A DNA stretch of 64,000 nucleotides from Muricomes intestini (GCF_004346165.1 NZ_SLZZ01000002.1:186001-250000), one strand, 5' to 3'; shown: positions 1-9,529, counted from the first letter of the stretch. Notes: a model not told the origin generated them from the letters alone. Numbers and translations are program-made.

Positions 1-475
1 CAGTGTCAAATCCGATTGTATAATCTGTACATGCAATATCAAGATCGATTGTACCGGGAAGCCCGATTGTGTTTACACCAAGATGTGACAGTTTCTGCGC
101 ACCGGCGAAGGAACCGTCTCCTCCAATAACCACAAGTCCGTCAATTCCGTATTTCTTGCAGATGGCTGCCGCCTTCTGCTGTCCTTCCTCTGTACGCATA
201 GACTGACAGCGCGCAGTCTGAAGGATAGTACCTCCCCGCTGGATAGTATCAGATACATCCCTTGCGGATAAATCTATAATTTCCTCTCTTAAAAGTCCAT
301 GATATCCTCTTCTGATTCCACGCACCTTTAATCCCTTTGAAAGTGCTGTTCTGGTCACAGCACGAATTGCAGCATTCATTCCCGGTGCATCGCCGCCGCT
401 TGTGAGTACGCCAATGGTACGGATATTGTCTTCGATTTCTTCTAAATTCTTCTTTAGTTTATCTGCTTCTGCCAT
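1..475 (-). CDS. pfkA: 6-phosphofructokinase, 3' end cut by window edge
   Basis: ATP-dependent phosphofructokinase of glycolysis (fructose-6-phosphate to fructose-1,6-bisphosphate, cytosol). Only the first 158 codons are in the window; the stop lies beyond position 1. Visible motifs are the nucleotide-binding GVLTSGGDAPGMN near residue 20, VVIGGDGS, and the catalytic loop GTIDLDIACTDYTIGFDT. The two catalytic aspartates of the TIDxD motif are kept, but the Asn usual between them is Leu. ATG at 473-475. It lies 54 bases downstream of dnaE on the same strand, a common Firmicute arrangement, so the two are probably cotranscribed. Family assignment is secure; the second half cannot be judged here. 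Confidence 0.95.
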   Translation of the reverse strand, partial: MAEADKLKKNLEEIEDNIRTIGVLTSGGDAPGMNAAIRAVTRTALSKGLKVRGIRRGYHGLLREEIIDLSARDVSDTIQRGGTILQTARCQSMRTEEGQQKAAAICKKYGIDGLVVIGGDGSFAGAQKLSHLGVNTIGLPGTIDLDIACTDYTIGFDT

Positions 476-529
476 ATATTTCCCCGCCTTTCTAAAAACC
501 CACTGTCTTAAGGTTTCATTTTAAACTAT

Positions 530-3500
530 TTATAAATGGTTTTCAATAGCTTTTTCTACGACTTTTACCCGCTTCTCTCCAAAATAATTCATCAGTCTGC
601 TTAAAACCGCAGGTTCAATACTGATACTGCGGTTTCGCGGAAGACGTTTCACAGCCCGCTCCGCCTGACAGTAAATCACCACTTCATCTTCACCTTCGGA
701 ATCTGCCAGATATCCATATACAGTCTGTTCTTCCTCCAAAAAGGCTGCCTTGCTGGGAAACTGAATCCACAGCTCTTTCTTTGTCTGTTCAAACGGCATA
801 ATACGCTCGCATATCAGTTTGCTTGCTTTTTCATCTTCTTCAGAAACTCTTCCCCGGACAAAAATCTTATTGTCCACCTCCAGAAGCGGACGGTTTTTTT
901 CATAATCTCTTGGAAACACTACAATTTCTACTGTTCCAAGCAGATCCTCAAGCGTCAAGAAAGCCATCATCTGGTTATTCCTTGTATTCTTCACCGTTTT
1001 GTCAACAATCATACCTCCGACGATTTCCTTGGCACCATCGTGTACCTTGGTCTGCCCTGTCTCTTCATCCGGCTGAAAATCTGCAGTTGTAGCAGAAATG
1101 GCTCTGCGCCATTTATCCTCATACTCTTCCAGTGGATGGCCGCTGATGTAGACGCCCAAAACTTCTTTTTCGTAGGCAAGGCGATTCTCCTTGGAATATT
1201 CCCCCACATTGGGAAGTTTGATTTCAAAATCCTGCTTCTGTTCATCATCTGCCAGATCAAAGAGGGTCAATTGCCCTGTCATCGCATATTTCTTTTCTTG
1301 ATTTACATGGTCTGCAATCTGTACATAGATGCTCATAAACTGCTTTCTCGTGCCCCCCAGTCCGTCCAGTGCACCTGCTTTAATGAAATTTTCTATTACC
1401 CGCTTATTGAGCACTTCCTTCACAGAAAGTCTGCTGATAAAATCTTCCAGATTTTTAAATGGGCCAAAATCTTTCCGGTCGGCTACAATTGCTTCTATGA
1501 CTGGTTTTCCAACACCTTTTATCGCCGCCAGTCCATAACGGATTTTTCCGTCGTCCACAGAGAAATTTGCCACCCCTGCATTAATATCCGGGGGGAGAAG
1601 CTGTATGCTCATCTGCCGGCAGCTGTAAATATATTCTGCCACCTTTGGTGGATTTTCAATCACGGAAGTCATCAAAGCAGCCATAAATTCCACCGGATAA
1701 TAGTATTTCAGATATGCGGTCTGGTAAGAAACCACGGCGTAAGCCGCTGCATGAGACTTATTGAAAGCATATTTTGCAAAATCAATCATTTCATCATAAA
1801 TCTTATTGGCAGTCTTTTCATCAATACCATTGGCAACACAGCCGGGGACATTTGTCTCCTTATCGCCGTAAACAAATATCTGACGTTCCTTCTGCATCAC
1901 ATCGCCCTTTTTCTTCGACATGGCACGGCGCAGCAGGTCGCTTCGCCCCAGAGTATAGCCGGCCAGGTCCCGGACAATCTGCATTACCTGCTCCTGATAC
2001 ACGATACAGCCGTAGGTCGGCGCAAGAATAGGCTCCAGCTGCGGACAATCGTAGGCAATCGTGCCTGCTTCTCTTTTTCCTCGGATATACTGAGGTATAA
2101 AATCCATAGGCCCCGGACGGTACAGGGAAATTCCAGCTATGATATCTTCCAGGCTCTGAGGCTTTAGCTCCTTCATAAAGCTCTTCATCCCTGCACTCTC
2201 CACCTGAAAAATGCCGTCTGTCTTCCCGGTTCCTATATAATCCAACACCTTTTTATCATCATAATCTATGGCTTCTATGTCAAAAGCCGGGATTCTCTTC
2301 TTTGCCATCTGCACGGCATTCTGGATAACCGTCAGTGTCCGAAGTCCCAGGAAGTCCATTTTCAAAAGCCCTAGTTCTTCCAGAGTTGTCATAGTAAACT
2401 GAGTCGTGATAGAGCCATCCTGTGCCCTGGACAAAGGCACATACTCATCTACCGACTTCTGGCTGATCACCACCCCGGCAGCATGCATGGAGCTGTGGCG
2501 GGGCAATCCTTCGAGCCGCTTTGACATGTCGATCAAATACTTTACCTGCTCGTCTGTCTCATAGGTTTTGCGCAACTCTGAATTCATCTGCATCGCCTTG
2601 TCAATCGTGATGTTAAGTTCTGTGGGAATCATCTTTGCAATCGTATCCACAAAGGCATAGGGCAGATCCATGACACGGCCGACATCCCGGATAACACCTC
2701 TTGCGGCCATAGTACCAAATGTTACAATCTGTACCACCCTGTCCTTGCCGTACTTGCGCACCACATAATCGATAACCTCCTGCCGTCTTTCATAACAGAA
2801 ATCCACGTCAATATCAGGCATAGATACACGTTCCGGATTCAGAAACCGCTCAAACAGCAGCTGGTAGCGGATCGGGTCAATGTTCGTAATCTCCAGACAG
2901 TAGGAGACGATACTTCCCGCGGCAGAGCCCCTTCCAGGGCCCACTGCAATCCCATGGTCTTTTGCATATTTAATAAAATCCCACACAATCAGAAAGTAGT
3001 CCACATATCCCATATTCTTTATGACACTCAGTTCATAGTCCAGCCGCTCCTTTAATTCCTGAGACGGGTCTCCATAACGCTTTTCCAAGCCTTCAAAACA
3101 CAATTTGCTCAAGTATTCCCAGGAAGTAAATCCATCCGGCACATCATACTTAGGCAGCTTGGTCACGCCGAATTCAATTTCCACATCGCACCTGTCGGCT
3201 ATCTTCTGCGTATTTTCCAGTGCCTGCAGTGCATAGGGAAAAAGCTGTGCCATTTCTTCCGGAGATTTTACATAGTACTGACCGCCCTCGTAGCGCATCC
3301 GGTTTTCATCCTGCAGCTTCTTTCCCGTCTGGATACAGAGCAGAATATCCTGGGCTTTCTCGTCCTTTGCATAGGTGTAGTGCACATCATTTGTGACAAC
3401 CAATTCAATGCCCAGCTCCTCCGACATTTTCAGTAAGCTCTGATTTACAAGAGCCTGTTCCGGTATCCCATGGTCCTGAAGCTCCAGGAAATAGTTGCCT

Positions 3501-4003
3501 TTTCCGAAAATGTCCTGATACTCAAGAGCAGTCTTCTTCGCTTCCTCATACAGTCCTTTCGTCACATACCTCTGCACTTCCCCGGCAAGACAGGCGCTTA
3601 GGGCGATGATTCCTTCATGGTATTCCTGCAGAAGTGCCTTATCCACACGGGGTTTATAATAATACCCTTCCACAAACCCCTTGGACACAATCTTCATCAG
3701 ATTTGCATATCCGGTGTTATTCTCCGCCAGCAGCACCAGATGGTAATATCTGTCATCCCCGCCGGTTATCTCCCTGTCAAACCGGGAGCCCGGAGCAACA
3801 TATACTTCACACCCGAGGATCGGCTTAATACCTTGCTTTTTTGCCTCTCGGTAAAAGTCTATAACACCGTACATCACGCCGTGGTCTGTAATGGCAGCAC
3901 TGTTCATGCCCAGTTCCTTTACTCTTGCCACATATTCTCTTATCTTGTTTGAACCGTCCAGAAGGCTGTACTCCGTATGGACATGCAAATGTGCAAAATT
4001 CAT
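530..4003 (-). CDS. dnaE: DNA polymerase III subunit alpha (DnaE)
   Basis: Replicative DNA polymerase of the C family, 1157 aa, a normal length for Firmicute DnaE. The N-terminal PHP domain begins with HLHVHTEYSLLDG; the GRGSAAGS element lies near residue 355 and the catalytic PDIDVDF near residue 400. Helix-hairpin-helix and OB-fold regions follow (the OB part starts near residue 990). No 3'-5' exonuclease domain is inserted, so this is DnaE and not PolC. The start is ATG with an AAGAGGTG ribosome site. A terminator-like hairpin sits between it and the upstream HPr-like gene, so dnaE probably has a promoter of its own or relies on readthrough; pfkA follows. Confidence 0.97.
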   Translation of the reverse strand: MNFAHLHVHTEYSLLDGSNKIREYVARVKELGMNSAAITDHGVMYGVIDFYREAKKQGIKPILGCEVYVAPGSRFDREITGGDDRYYHLVLLAENNTGYANLMKIVSKGFVEGYYYKPRVDKALLQEYHEGIIALSACLAGEVQRYVTKGLYEEAKKTALEYQDIFGKGNYFLELQDHGIPEQALVNQSLLKMSEELGIELVVTNDVHYTYAKDEKAQDILLCIQTGKKLQDENRMRYEGGQYYVKSPEEMAQLFPYALQALENTQKIADRCDVEIEFGVTKLPKYDVPDGFTSWEYLSKLCFEGLEKRYGDPSQELKERLDYELSVIKNMGYVDYFLIVWDFIKYAKDHGIAVGPGRGSAAGSIVSYCLEITNIDPIRYQLLFERFLNPERVSMPDIDVDFCYERRQEVIDYVVRKYGKDRVVQIVTFGTMAARGVIRDVGRVMDLPYAFVDTIAKMIPTELNITIDKAMQMNSELRKTYETDEQVKYLIDMSKRLEGLPRHSSMHAAGVVISQKSVDEYVPLSRAQDGSITTQFTMTTLEELGLLKMDFLGLRTLTVIQNAVQMAKKRIPAFDIEAIDYDDKKVLDYIGTGKTDGIFQVESAGMKSFMKELKPQSLEDIIAGISLYRPGPMDFIPQYIRGKREAGTIAYDCPQLEPILAPTYGCIVYQEQVMQIVRDLAGYTLGRSDLLRRAMSKKKGDVMQKERQIFVYGDKETNVPGCVANGIDEKTANKIYDEMIDFAKYAFNKSHAAAYAVVSYQTAYLKYYYPVEFMAALMTSVIENPPKVAEYIYSCRQMSIQLLPPDINAGVANFSVDDGKIRYGLAAIKGVGKPVIEAIVADRKDFGPFKNLEDFISRLSVKEVLNKRVIENFIKAGALDGLGGTRKQFMSIYVQIADHVNQEKKYAMTGQLTLFDLADDEQKQDFEIKLPNVGEYSKENRLAYEKEVLGVYISGHPLEEYEDKWRRAISATTADFQPDEETGQTKVHDGAKEIVGGMIVDKTVKNTRNNQMMAFLTLEDLLGTVEIVVFPRDYEKNRPLLEVDNKIFVRGRVSEEDEKASKLICERIMPFEQTKKELWIQFPSKAAFLEEEQTVYGYLADSEGEDEVVIYCQAERAVKRLPRNRSISIEPAVLSRLMNYFGEKRVKVVEKAIENHL

Positions 4004-4013
4004 CTTTCACCTC

Positions 4014-4048
4014 TTAAAAAAGAGCGCTTCCCTAAGAGAAACGCCCTC
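4014..4048 (-). terminator. Hairpin with T tract after the HPr-like gene
   Basis: On the minus strand a stem of GAG..CGTTTCTC against GGGAAGCGCTC (two-base bulge) is followed directly by six T. It lies after the HPr-like stop codon and ends about 10 bases before the dnaE start, so it is a terminator or an attenuator in front of dnaE. Confidence 0.7.
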
Positions 4049-4061
4049 ATGTGCTCAAATC

Positions 4062-4301
4062 TTATTGTCCGCCGTTAATCATGAAATTAATCAGCTTATC
4101 TGTATCTTCCTTTTCATATGCGATGATTTCCAGTTCCGGAATCTCACCATTGGAGAAGATATTTGCCATTGATACATATTGAGACAATTTGGACTTCAGA
4201 TTCAGTCTGTCGCCCTCACCTGTTACTAATTCAACTTTTCCCTCGCACTCGTCTACTACTTTAAAAAATGCGTCTATATCCGTAATATTTTGTACTTTCA
4301 T
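4062..4301 (-). CDS. HPr-like protein without the phosphorylatable histidine
   Basis: A 79-aa protein. The middle and C-terminal part, KVELVTGEGDRLNLKSKLSQ and the acidic last third, align with the strand-helix pattern of PTS phosphocarrier HPr (the ...VNLKSIMG... stretch). The HPr N-terminal loop with His15 is absent; no His is present at all. It is therefore unlikely to be a PTS phosphocarrier and may be a structural or regulatory relative. It stands upstream of dnaE and downstream of cvfB. The fold assignment is by pattern only; the function is unknown. Confidence 0.6.
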   Translation of the reverse strand: MKVQNITDIDAFFKVVDECEGKVELVTGEGDRLNLKSKLSQYVSMANIFSNGEIPELEIIAYEKEDTDKLINFMINGGQ

Positions 4302-4379
4302 TTCTCTGACATCTCCTTTCCCTCAATCGGTTTATCTACTTTCTTATTATACCGTATTTTAAAGGGATTGCAAGAATTT

Positions 4380-5201
4380 TTATCGGATTATGATACTTTT
4401 TTCCAGGATCTCTACTTTTCCTGCCTTAAGTAGTCTCCCCACGCCTCGTTTAAAGGCTGCCTTGCTCATTCCCAGCTCCTGCCGTATTATTTCGGGAGCA
4501 GCTTTGTCTGTAAAAGGCAGCTCGCCGTCATAGGACTGAATTACCTTCAGAATGGTCTGTACATCTTTATCCATCTGCTCAGGAATCTTATCTCTCAAAC
4601 TCAAATCCAGTTTACCATCCTCTTTTACCGCTGTGACTCTCGCCTCCACCGTTTTTCCAACCGGTAAGCTGCCAAAAACTTCCTTTTTAGGGATCAGGGC
4701 GGAATATTGATTATCCACTGCCACGAACACACCGAATTCTTCGCTAACATCATAAATGATTCCGCTGACTTTGTCATCCTTTTTATAAGGTGAATCTGTC
4801 CGCAGCAAATGATATACTTTCATGGTCGCACACAGGCGGCTGCTTTTATCAATATAGAGGGAAACAAGACATTTGTCCCCTTTTTTTACTTTTACAGTCT
4901 GCTCTTTAAAGGGCAAAAACAGGTCTTTTTCCAATCCCCAGCTGAGAAATGCACCCATACGCCCCACATCTGCGACTTCCAGAACCGCCAGCTTTCCCAG
5001 TGTAAGCTTAGGCTCATGAGTAGTTGCAATCAGCCTGTCCTCCGAATCCTTATACAAAAATACCTCCACCGGATCCCCGGGCTCCACATCTTTTGGCACC
5101 TGCTTTTTCGGGAGCAGTACATGCTCCTCCTCACTGCCTAGATACACTCCAAAATCCACTTTTTTTACAACAGTTAAAACCTGTTTCTCTCCTAATTTCA
5201 T
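4380..5201 (-). CDS. cvfB: S1-domain RNA-binding protein, CvfB family
   Basis: A 273-aa protein built of consecutive S1-like OB folds (about residues 1-60, 65-130 and 140-205) and a C-terminal winged-helix part (about 210-273, PEIIRQELGMSKAAFKRGVGRLLKAGKV). This is the architecture of CvfB/YitL, an RNA-binding regulator known to affect virulence-factor expression in Staphylococcus. Length matches the family. It begins 12 bases after the acyl-ACP thioesterase stop, so the two are likely in one transcript. The RNA targets in this organism cannot be inferred. Confidence 0.88.
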   Translation of the reverse strand: MKLGEKQVLTVVKKVDFGVYLGSEEEHVLLPKKQVPKDVEPGDPVEVFLYKDSEDRLIATTHEPKLTLGKLAVLEVADVGRMGAFLSWGLEKDLFLPFKEQTVKVKKGDKCLVSLYIDKSSRLCATMKVYHLLRTDSPYKKDDKVSGIIYDVSEEFGVFVAVDNQYSALIPKKEVFGSLPVGKTVEARVTAVKEDGKLDLSLRDKIPEQMDKDVQTILKVIQSYDGELPFTDKAAPEIIRQELGMSKAAFKRGVGRLLKAGKVEILEKSIIIR

Positions 5202-5213
5202 TAATAGTCTCCT

Positions 5214-5915
5214 CTATTTGAATTCAATCACTGCGTAAGGTTTTTCATTTCCATCACACAATTCCACTATTGTACGTTCCGTTTCAAAAGCCACCTTTGG
5301 AAAGATAATGTCTCCATATTTGGCGGATTGCTTATAGTCTACCCGCAGCTGGTGGACATCCATATCATCCGGCAGCATTTCCAAGGCCATCTGCACATAC
5401 TGGCAGTTATTTACATGATTATTTGTATCTATATGATACTTTCGCACCGAAAAAGAGGGAAGTGCTTCACTTGATACAGGAAGTCTTATTTTTCTATCCT
5501 CATATTCCATATTAAGTGGAGGCTCCGTGCCGTAAGGCAGGACATCCTCATCCCCTGGCCTTACAGGTCTTCCTTTCTCCGTGTCCATAAACACCCATAC
5601 GGAATTAGCACAGGCTGCTCGTTTTCCTTCACTGTCAAGCATAAGAAAATTACGATTTCCGTATAATCCTTTGAACCCGGTTGCGAAAGTGCCTACCGTA
5701 ATCTGTTCACACACTTTTGGGAAACGTTCTATTACAACCTGCCAGTAGGACAGAATCCAGGCTTTTTTTCGCTTTTTCAGTACCTCCACACCCACGCCGA
5801 TATCCTCCGACTGAAAGGTACTGCAATCCTGAAAATAGTTGATCAACGCCGGCAGTGTCATGGTGCCTCTGTGGCCGATTTCACTGTATCTTACTCTGCT
5901 GTCAAATGAATACAT
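5214..5915 (-). CDS. Acyl-ACP thioesterase (FatA/FatB family)
   Basis: A 233-aa protein of the bacterial acyl-ACP thioesterase family, which hydrolyses acyl-ACP to release free fatty acids in the cytosol. It consists of two hot-dog folds: the first from FDSRVRYSEIGHRGTMTLPAL, the second around SVRKYHIDTNNHVNNCQYVQ, where the Asp/Asn/His-containing DTNNHVNN stretch carries the catalytic residues of the family. It is upstream of cvfB with a 12-base gap and downstream of the CDF transporter. The substrate chain length is not predictable from sequence. Confidence 0.88.
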   Translation of the reverse strand: MYSFDSRVRYSEIGHRGTMTLPALINYFQDCSTFQSEDIGVGVEVLKKRKKAWILSYWQVVIERFPKVCEQITVGTFATGFKGLYGNRNFLMLDSEGKRAACANSVWVFMDTEKGRPVRPGDEDVLPYGTEPPLNMEYEDRKIRLPVSSEALPSFSVRKYHIDTNNHVNNCQYVQMALEMLPDDMDVHQLRVDYKQSAKYGDIIFPKVAFETERTIVELCDGNEKPYAVIEFK

Positions 5916-5956
5916 ATTGTTATTTCTCCCTTTCTTTCGTCCTTTGTGTCATCTTG

Positions 5957-7147
5957 TTATTGTTGTTCGTTTTTGCTGGATATAAAGCTATGCTCTACAG
6001 TGATGACAAACTGGTATCGGGCATCATTTGCAAGAAGCCTTACCGAAAGTTCTTCTTTCAGCCTGGTTCTCTTTTTCTCATCATAAGAGATAGGAACGAC
6101 CAAGTCAAATATTAATTTGATGTGCTCCTTTCCTCTGACCATGCGAAAATCATGAATACTGCAGCTTGCGTCCAATTCTGCCAGTATTTCCGTAATCTGA
6201 TTTCGGACTCTGATCACCTCTTTGTCCCTCGTCTCAATAGGATCCATATGTATAACAAGGACCAGCCCCAGCTGTTCTTGAGCCTCCCGCTCAATATTGT
6301 CAATAATTTCGTGGGATACTTCAATATTTACATTATTGGGAACTTCTGCATGAATAGATGCCATGCTTCTGTTTGGGCCATAGTTGTGGACAACTAAATC
6401 GTGGGTGCCCTCAATACCGTCATATTTTTCTACAAATTTTTCTATCTTGGTGTACAGTTCCGGGTCTACTGCCTCTCCTATGAGAGGTTCCAGTGTATCC
6501 CGGGCAATTTCCAGCCCGGCCCACATGACAGCCAGGGCCACACCGACCCCCACAAACCCATCAATATTGATTCCTGTCAGTGCAAAGAAAACAAGTGATA
6601 AAATAGTCGCCCCCGTGGTAACCACATCTCCCATGGAATCTGTAAACATTGCCATCATAACTTTTGAACTAATCTTCTTACCAAGCTTTCGATTGAAACT
6701 TCCCAGCCATAATTTTACCCCGATAGACAACAGCAAGATCACTACCGACAATAATTGAAACCTTAGCTCCTGAGGCCTTCTGATTTTTGCCAGAGCATCT
6801 TTCAAAAAAGTAAACCCTACCTCCAATACCAAAAAGGATACAATCAGGGCCGATATGTATTCCACCCTCCCGTGGCCGAAAGGGTGCTCTTCATCCGCAG
6901 GTTTGCCGGCCATCCGTACTCCAATGAAGCTGATAACGGAGGAACCTGCATCAGACAGGTTATTAAAGCCATCCGCCATTACAGAAACACTCCGCACCCC
7001 TACCCCTACGGCCACCTTGATAATAAACAAAAACACATTACAAAAGATGCCCACAATACTGGCCAACAAACCATAAGCCGTGCGTACGGACACCTTTTCT
7101 ACATTCTCATAATCTTTCACGAAATGTTTTACCAAAAATTCCGTCAT
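5957..7147 (-). CDS. Cation diffusion facilitator family metal transporter
   Basis: A 396-aa CDF-family exporter (Zn, Mn, Fe or Co out of the cytoplasm in exchange for protons). About six transmembrane helices occupy residues 20-210; the metal-site motifs ADGFNNLSDAGSS on TM2 and HPFGHGRVEY after TM3 are intact. The C-terminal cytoplasmic dimerisation domain (about 215-300) is followed by an extension of roughly 90 residues with a second ferredoxin-like stretch, seen in the larger Clostridia members. Metal specificity is not clear. It is separated from spoIIR by a short gap containing GC-rich hairpins. Confidence 0.9.
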   Translation of the reverse strand: MTEFLVKHFVKDYENVEKVSVRTAYGLLASIVGIFCNVFLFIIKVAVGVGVRSVSVMADGFNNLSDAGSSVISFIGVRMAGKPADEEHPFGHGRVEYISALIVSFLVLEVGFTFLKDALAKIRRPQELRFQLLSVVILLLSIGVKLWLGSFNRKLGKKISSKVMMAMFTDSMGDVVTTGATILSLVFFALTGINIDGFVGVGVALAVMWAGLEIARDTLEPLIGEAVDPELYTKIEKFVEKYDGIEGTHDLVVHNYGPNRSMASIHAEVPNNVNIEVSHEIIDNIEREAQEQLGLVLVIHMDPIETRDKEVIRVRNQITEILAELDASCSIHDFRMVRGKEHIKLIFDLVVPISYDEKKRTRLKEELSVRLLANDARYQFVITVEHSFISSKNEQQ

Positions 7148-7200
7148 GCTTCCTCCATCTGGCTTTCTGGTCCGCTCCCTCCGGGCAAATGCCCGCCAGC

Positions 7201-7869
7201 TTACCGGCGGGTATCCGGATCAAACTTATCCAGAAAATACCACTTTATCTTGAAGTTTAATTGTGCTGTTACTTTCGAATATTCCTCTTCCGTCAGCACA
7301 TTTTTCAGTTCCTCTTTTCCCTCTTCCGGCACAACAGCATTTGTTGCATCTGTAAAACATAAGTTCGGATACAGAACACACCACCAGTTATGTCCCTTAG
7401 CAGCGCCGATTTCAATTCTCAGAGCCTTATAGTTTCCCGCCGGGAAAGTCACATCCCCGTAAGTCTTCTCTGGGAAATAGCATGTAGTCACAGCCGCACT
7501 TACCGGATAATCCTTTCCTGCCAGAAGAATTGTTTTTTTGCCTGTCTCTTCCAATTTATCTGTATTCCTGCGCATCCATTCCTCAGTCTCCTCCACATCC
7601 ATCCCATCCGGCATGGAGTTCTTCAAAAAGGCAAGTACCTGCTCCTTCACATCCATCTTCAGTGCCTGGTCTTCTTCACTGTCACTGTTTGCCAGAATGT
7701 GAAAGCGTAAAACCTCCTGTGCAAGATGCTCCTGCAATTTCGCCTGCGCCGTGAGATTCATGTGCCAGGCAATAACTCCGGTAATAAAACTTGCTATAAT
7801 TATTGCAAGAATTAAAATAATTCTGTTTGTATGCTTATCTATGCAATATATACTATCTGTTCTGTCCAT
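7201..7869 (-). CDS. spoIIR: Stage II sporulation protein R
   Basis: SpoIIR is made in the forespore and secreted to trigger SpoIIGA processing of pro-sigmaE in the mother cell. The 222-aa product has an N-terminal signal-anchor (about 17-37), then the conserved FHILANSDSEEDQALKMDVKEQVL region and the WWCVLYPNLCF block, both diagnostic. Overlapping short hairpins (GGGC/GCCC at 7183-7194 and CCCGCC/GGCGGG at 7192-7211) lie at the stop codon and could end transcription. The presence of this gene marks the organism as a spore former or a recent descendant of one. Confidence 0.93.
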   Translation of the reverse strand: MDRTDSIYCIDKHTNRIILILAIIIASFITGVIAWHMNLTAQAKLQEHLAQEVLRFHILANSDSEEDQALKMDVKEQVLAFLKNSMPDGMDVEETEEWMRRNTDKLEETGKKTILLAGKDYPVSAAVTTCYFPEKTYGDVTFPAGNYKALRIEIGAAKGHNWWCVLYPNLCFTDATNAVVPEEGKEELKNVLTEEEYSKVTAQLNFKIKWYFLDKFDPDTRR

Positions 7870-7935
7870 ATGTAACTTCCTCTACCTTTCTTAATTGATA
7901 TAGGAAGTATTAACAAAATTATCAGAAATATACAC

Positions 7936-7956
7936 AAAAGGGGACAGTCCCCTTTG
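7936..7956 (-). terminator. Terminator of the ispE-GntR operon
   Basis: On the minus strand AAAGGGGAC-T-GTCCCCTTTT forms a compact hairpin ending in four T, about 25 bases after the FadR-type regulator stop codon. Confidence 0.75.
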
Positions 7957-7980
7957 CCCGCCATTTTCAGAATATTCTCA

Positions 7981-8652
7981 CTATTTATTTCGTATCACTC
8001 CGGATACTGCCGACACCTGGTTTTTGATATGCTGATTCGTCAATTTCGTAGCCACATCCTTTTCACCATTTTCGAGCGCGTGGATAATTTGCTGATGTTC
8101 GGCCAGAAGCTGAGGATAGCAGTCTTTTTGTTTCAGATATTCTACACGGTACCGGTACATCTGTTCCCTGAGATTATTCAGAAGCTGTATCAATCTTTGG
8201 TTGTCTGTAGCTAAATATATGATATCGTGAAATGCTACATCTGCCTCAGCAATTTTTGTGATATCGTCACTGTCCAGTGTTGATTTAAAGTTTTCTGCCG
8301 CTCTTTTCAGGTTCTCTATTCCTTCCTTATCTATTCTGTCGCAGGCCAGTTGTACGGCAAGTTCTTCGAGAGCCGCTCTTACTTCCAATACATCTCTTAG
8401 ATTTTTCTCTGTAATTTCTGCAACCTCTGCTCCTTTTCTTGGAATCATCAGAACCAGGCCCTCCAATTCCAATTTCCGGATTGCCTCACGGATAGGAGTG
8501 CGGCTTACTCCCAGTTTATTGGCAAGCTGAATCTCCATGAGTCTTTCCCCTGGTTTTAGTTCGCCCCGCAGGATAGCTTGTCTCAAGGTGTTGAAAACAA
8601 CGTCCCGTAAGGGCAGATATTCATTCATTGTCACATCAAATTTAGGCTCCAT
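7981..8652 (-). CDS. GntR family regulator, FadR/FCD subfamily
   Basis: A 223-aa transcription factor. The N-terminal winged helix (about 10-75, LRQAILRGELKPGERLMEIQ and GVSRTPIREAIRKLELEGL) is followed by an all-helical FCD ligand domain (about 80-215) with the metal-binding residues of that family: Asp and His in ADVAFHDIIYLA, then later His residues (LLAEHQQIIHAL and NQHIKNQ). It follows ispE with a one-base gap, so it is translationally linked to an isoprenoid gene. Its ligand is unknown; FCD proteins usually bind carboxylic acids. A terminator follows. Confidence 0.9.
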   Translation of the reverse strand: MEPKFDVTMNEYLPLRDVVFNTLRQAILRGELKPGERLMEIQLANKLGVSRTPIREAIRKLELEGLVLMIPRKGAEVAEITEKNLRDVLEVRAALEELAVQLACDRIDKEGIENLKRAAENFKSTLDSDDITKIAEADVAFHDIIYLATDNQRLIQLLNNLREQMYRYRVEYLKQKDCYPQLLAEHQQIIHALENGEKDVATKLTNQHIKNQVSAVSGVIRNK

Positions 8653-8653
8653 C

Positions 8654-9529
8654 TTATATCCTCCTCGTACCGTGTATGTTCGTCACATACGCCTGTTTTG
8701 CCAGTGCTTTATTTCTAATTTTCTCCTGTGCTTTCCTTGCCTGGGTCTTATTCTCGAACAGCCCGAAAACTGTAGGGCCACTCCCGCTCATCATGGCATT
8801 TAACGCCCCCGCAGTTTTCATCTCATTCTTAATCTCTTCAATAACGGGATGTAAGGGTATCGTCACTTCTTCTAAAACATTGCCCATCGCCGACGCAATA
8901 TACGGAAGATTTCCGGTTTCCAGGCCCTCTATCAAACGATTGATATCTGGATGATTCAGACCTTTTCTTGCATCCAATGCTTCATATACGGTTTTTGTGG
9001 AGACACTGATAGGCGGCTTCGCTATCAGAACAGTGCATTTGGGCATGGGCGGCAGTTCTGTCAATTCTTCTCCAATTCCCTCTGCCAGCACTGTCCCCCG
9101 CATAATGCAGTACGGAACATCCGCTCCGAGTTTTATTCCCCTGGCCATTAATCCCTTCTGAGAAAGCCCCAGTCCAAATATGCGGTTCATCCCAAACAGG
9201 ACGGCCGCGGCATTAGAACTGCCGCCTGCCATACCTGCCGCCACCGGGATGTGCTTATCCAACGTAATGATGACTCCTTCTTTTATCCGAAATTCTTCTA
9301 GCAATAAAGCTGCTGCTTTATACGCAATGTTATTCTCACCTACTGGAAGAAAATATAAATTCGTTTTTATTTCAATCCCCGGCTTCTTTGTCCTCTCAAT
9401 TTTCACGTCATCATACAGATATATAGATTGCATAACCATCCGTACATCATGGTAGCCATTCTCTCTTCTCCCGAGTACATCCAGTCCCAAATTGATTTTG
9501 GCAAGTGCCTTCAATTCTATCTGCCTCAT
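8654..9529 (-). CDS. ispE: 4-diphosphocytidyl-2-C-methyl-D-erythritol kinase
   Basis: A GHMP-family kinase of the MEP isoprenoid pathway that phosphorylates CDP-methylerythritol with ATP. The 291-aa product begins with ALAKINLGLDV (conserved Lys), and has the glycine-rich ATP loop PVAAGMAGGSSNAAAVL at residues 95-111 and the C-terminal MMSGSGPTVFGLF motif. Length is typical. It is followed after one base by a FadR-type regulator. No doubt about the family. Confidence 0.96.
   Translation of the reverse strand: MRQIELKALAKINLGLDVLGRRENGYHDVRMVMQSIYLYDDVKIERTKKPGIEIKTNLYFLPVGENNIAYKAAALLLEEFRIKEGVIITLDKHIPVAAGMAGGSSNAAAVLFGMNRIFGLGLSQKGLMARGIKLGADVPYCIMRGTVLAEGIGEELTELPPMPKCTVLIAKPPISVSTKTVYEALDARKGLNHPDINRLIEGLETGNLPYIASAMGNVLEEVTIPLHPVIEEIKNEMKTAGALNAMMSGSGPTVFGLFENKTQARKAQEKIRNKALAKQAYVTNIHGTRRI

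Noticed and set aside
1040-2167. Long plus-strand reading frame of 375 codons antisense to dnaE
   Set aside because: The composition (many Cys, His, Phe, no domain) is that of a shadow of the dnaE gene, and there is no ribosome site or promoter.
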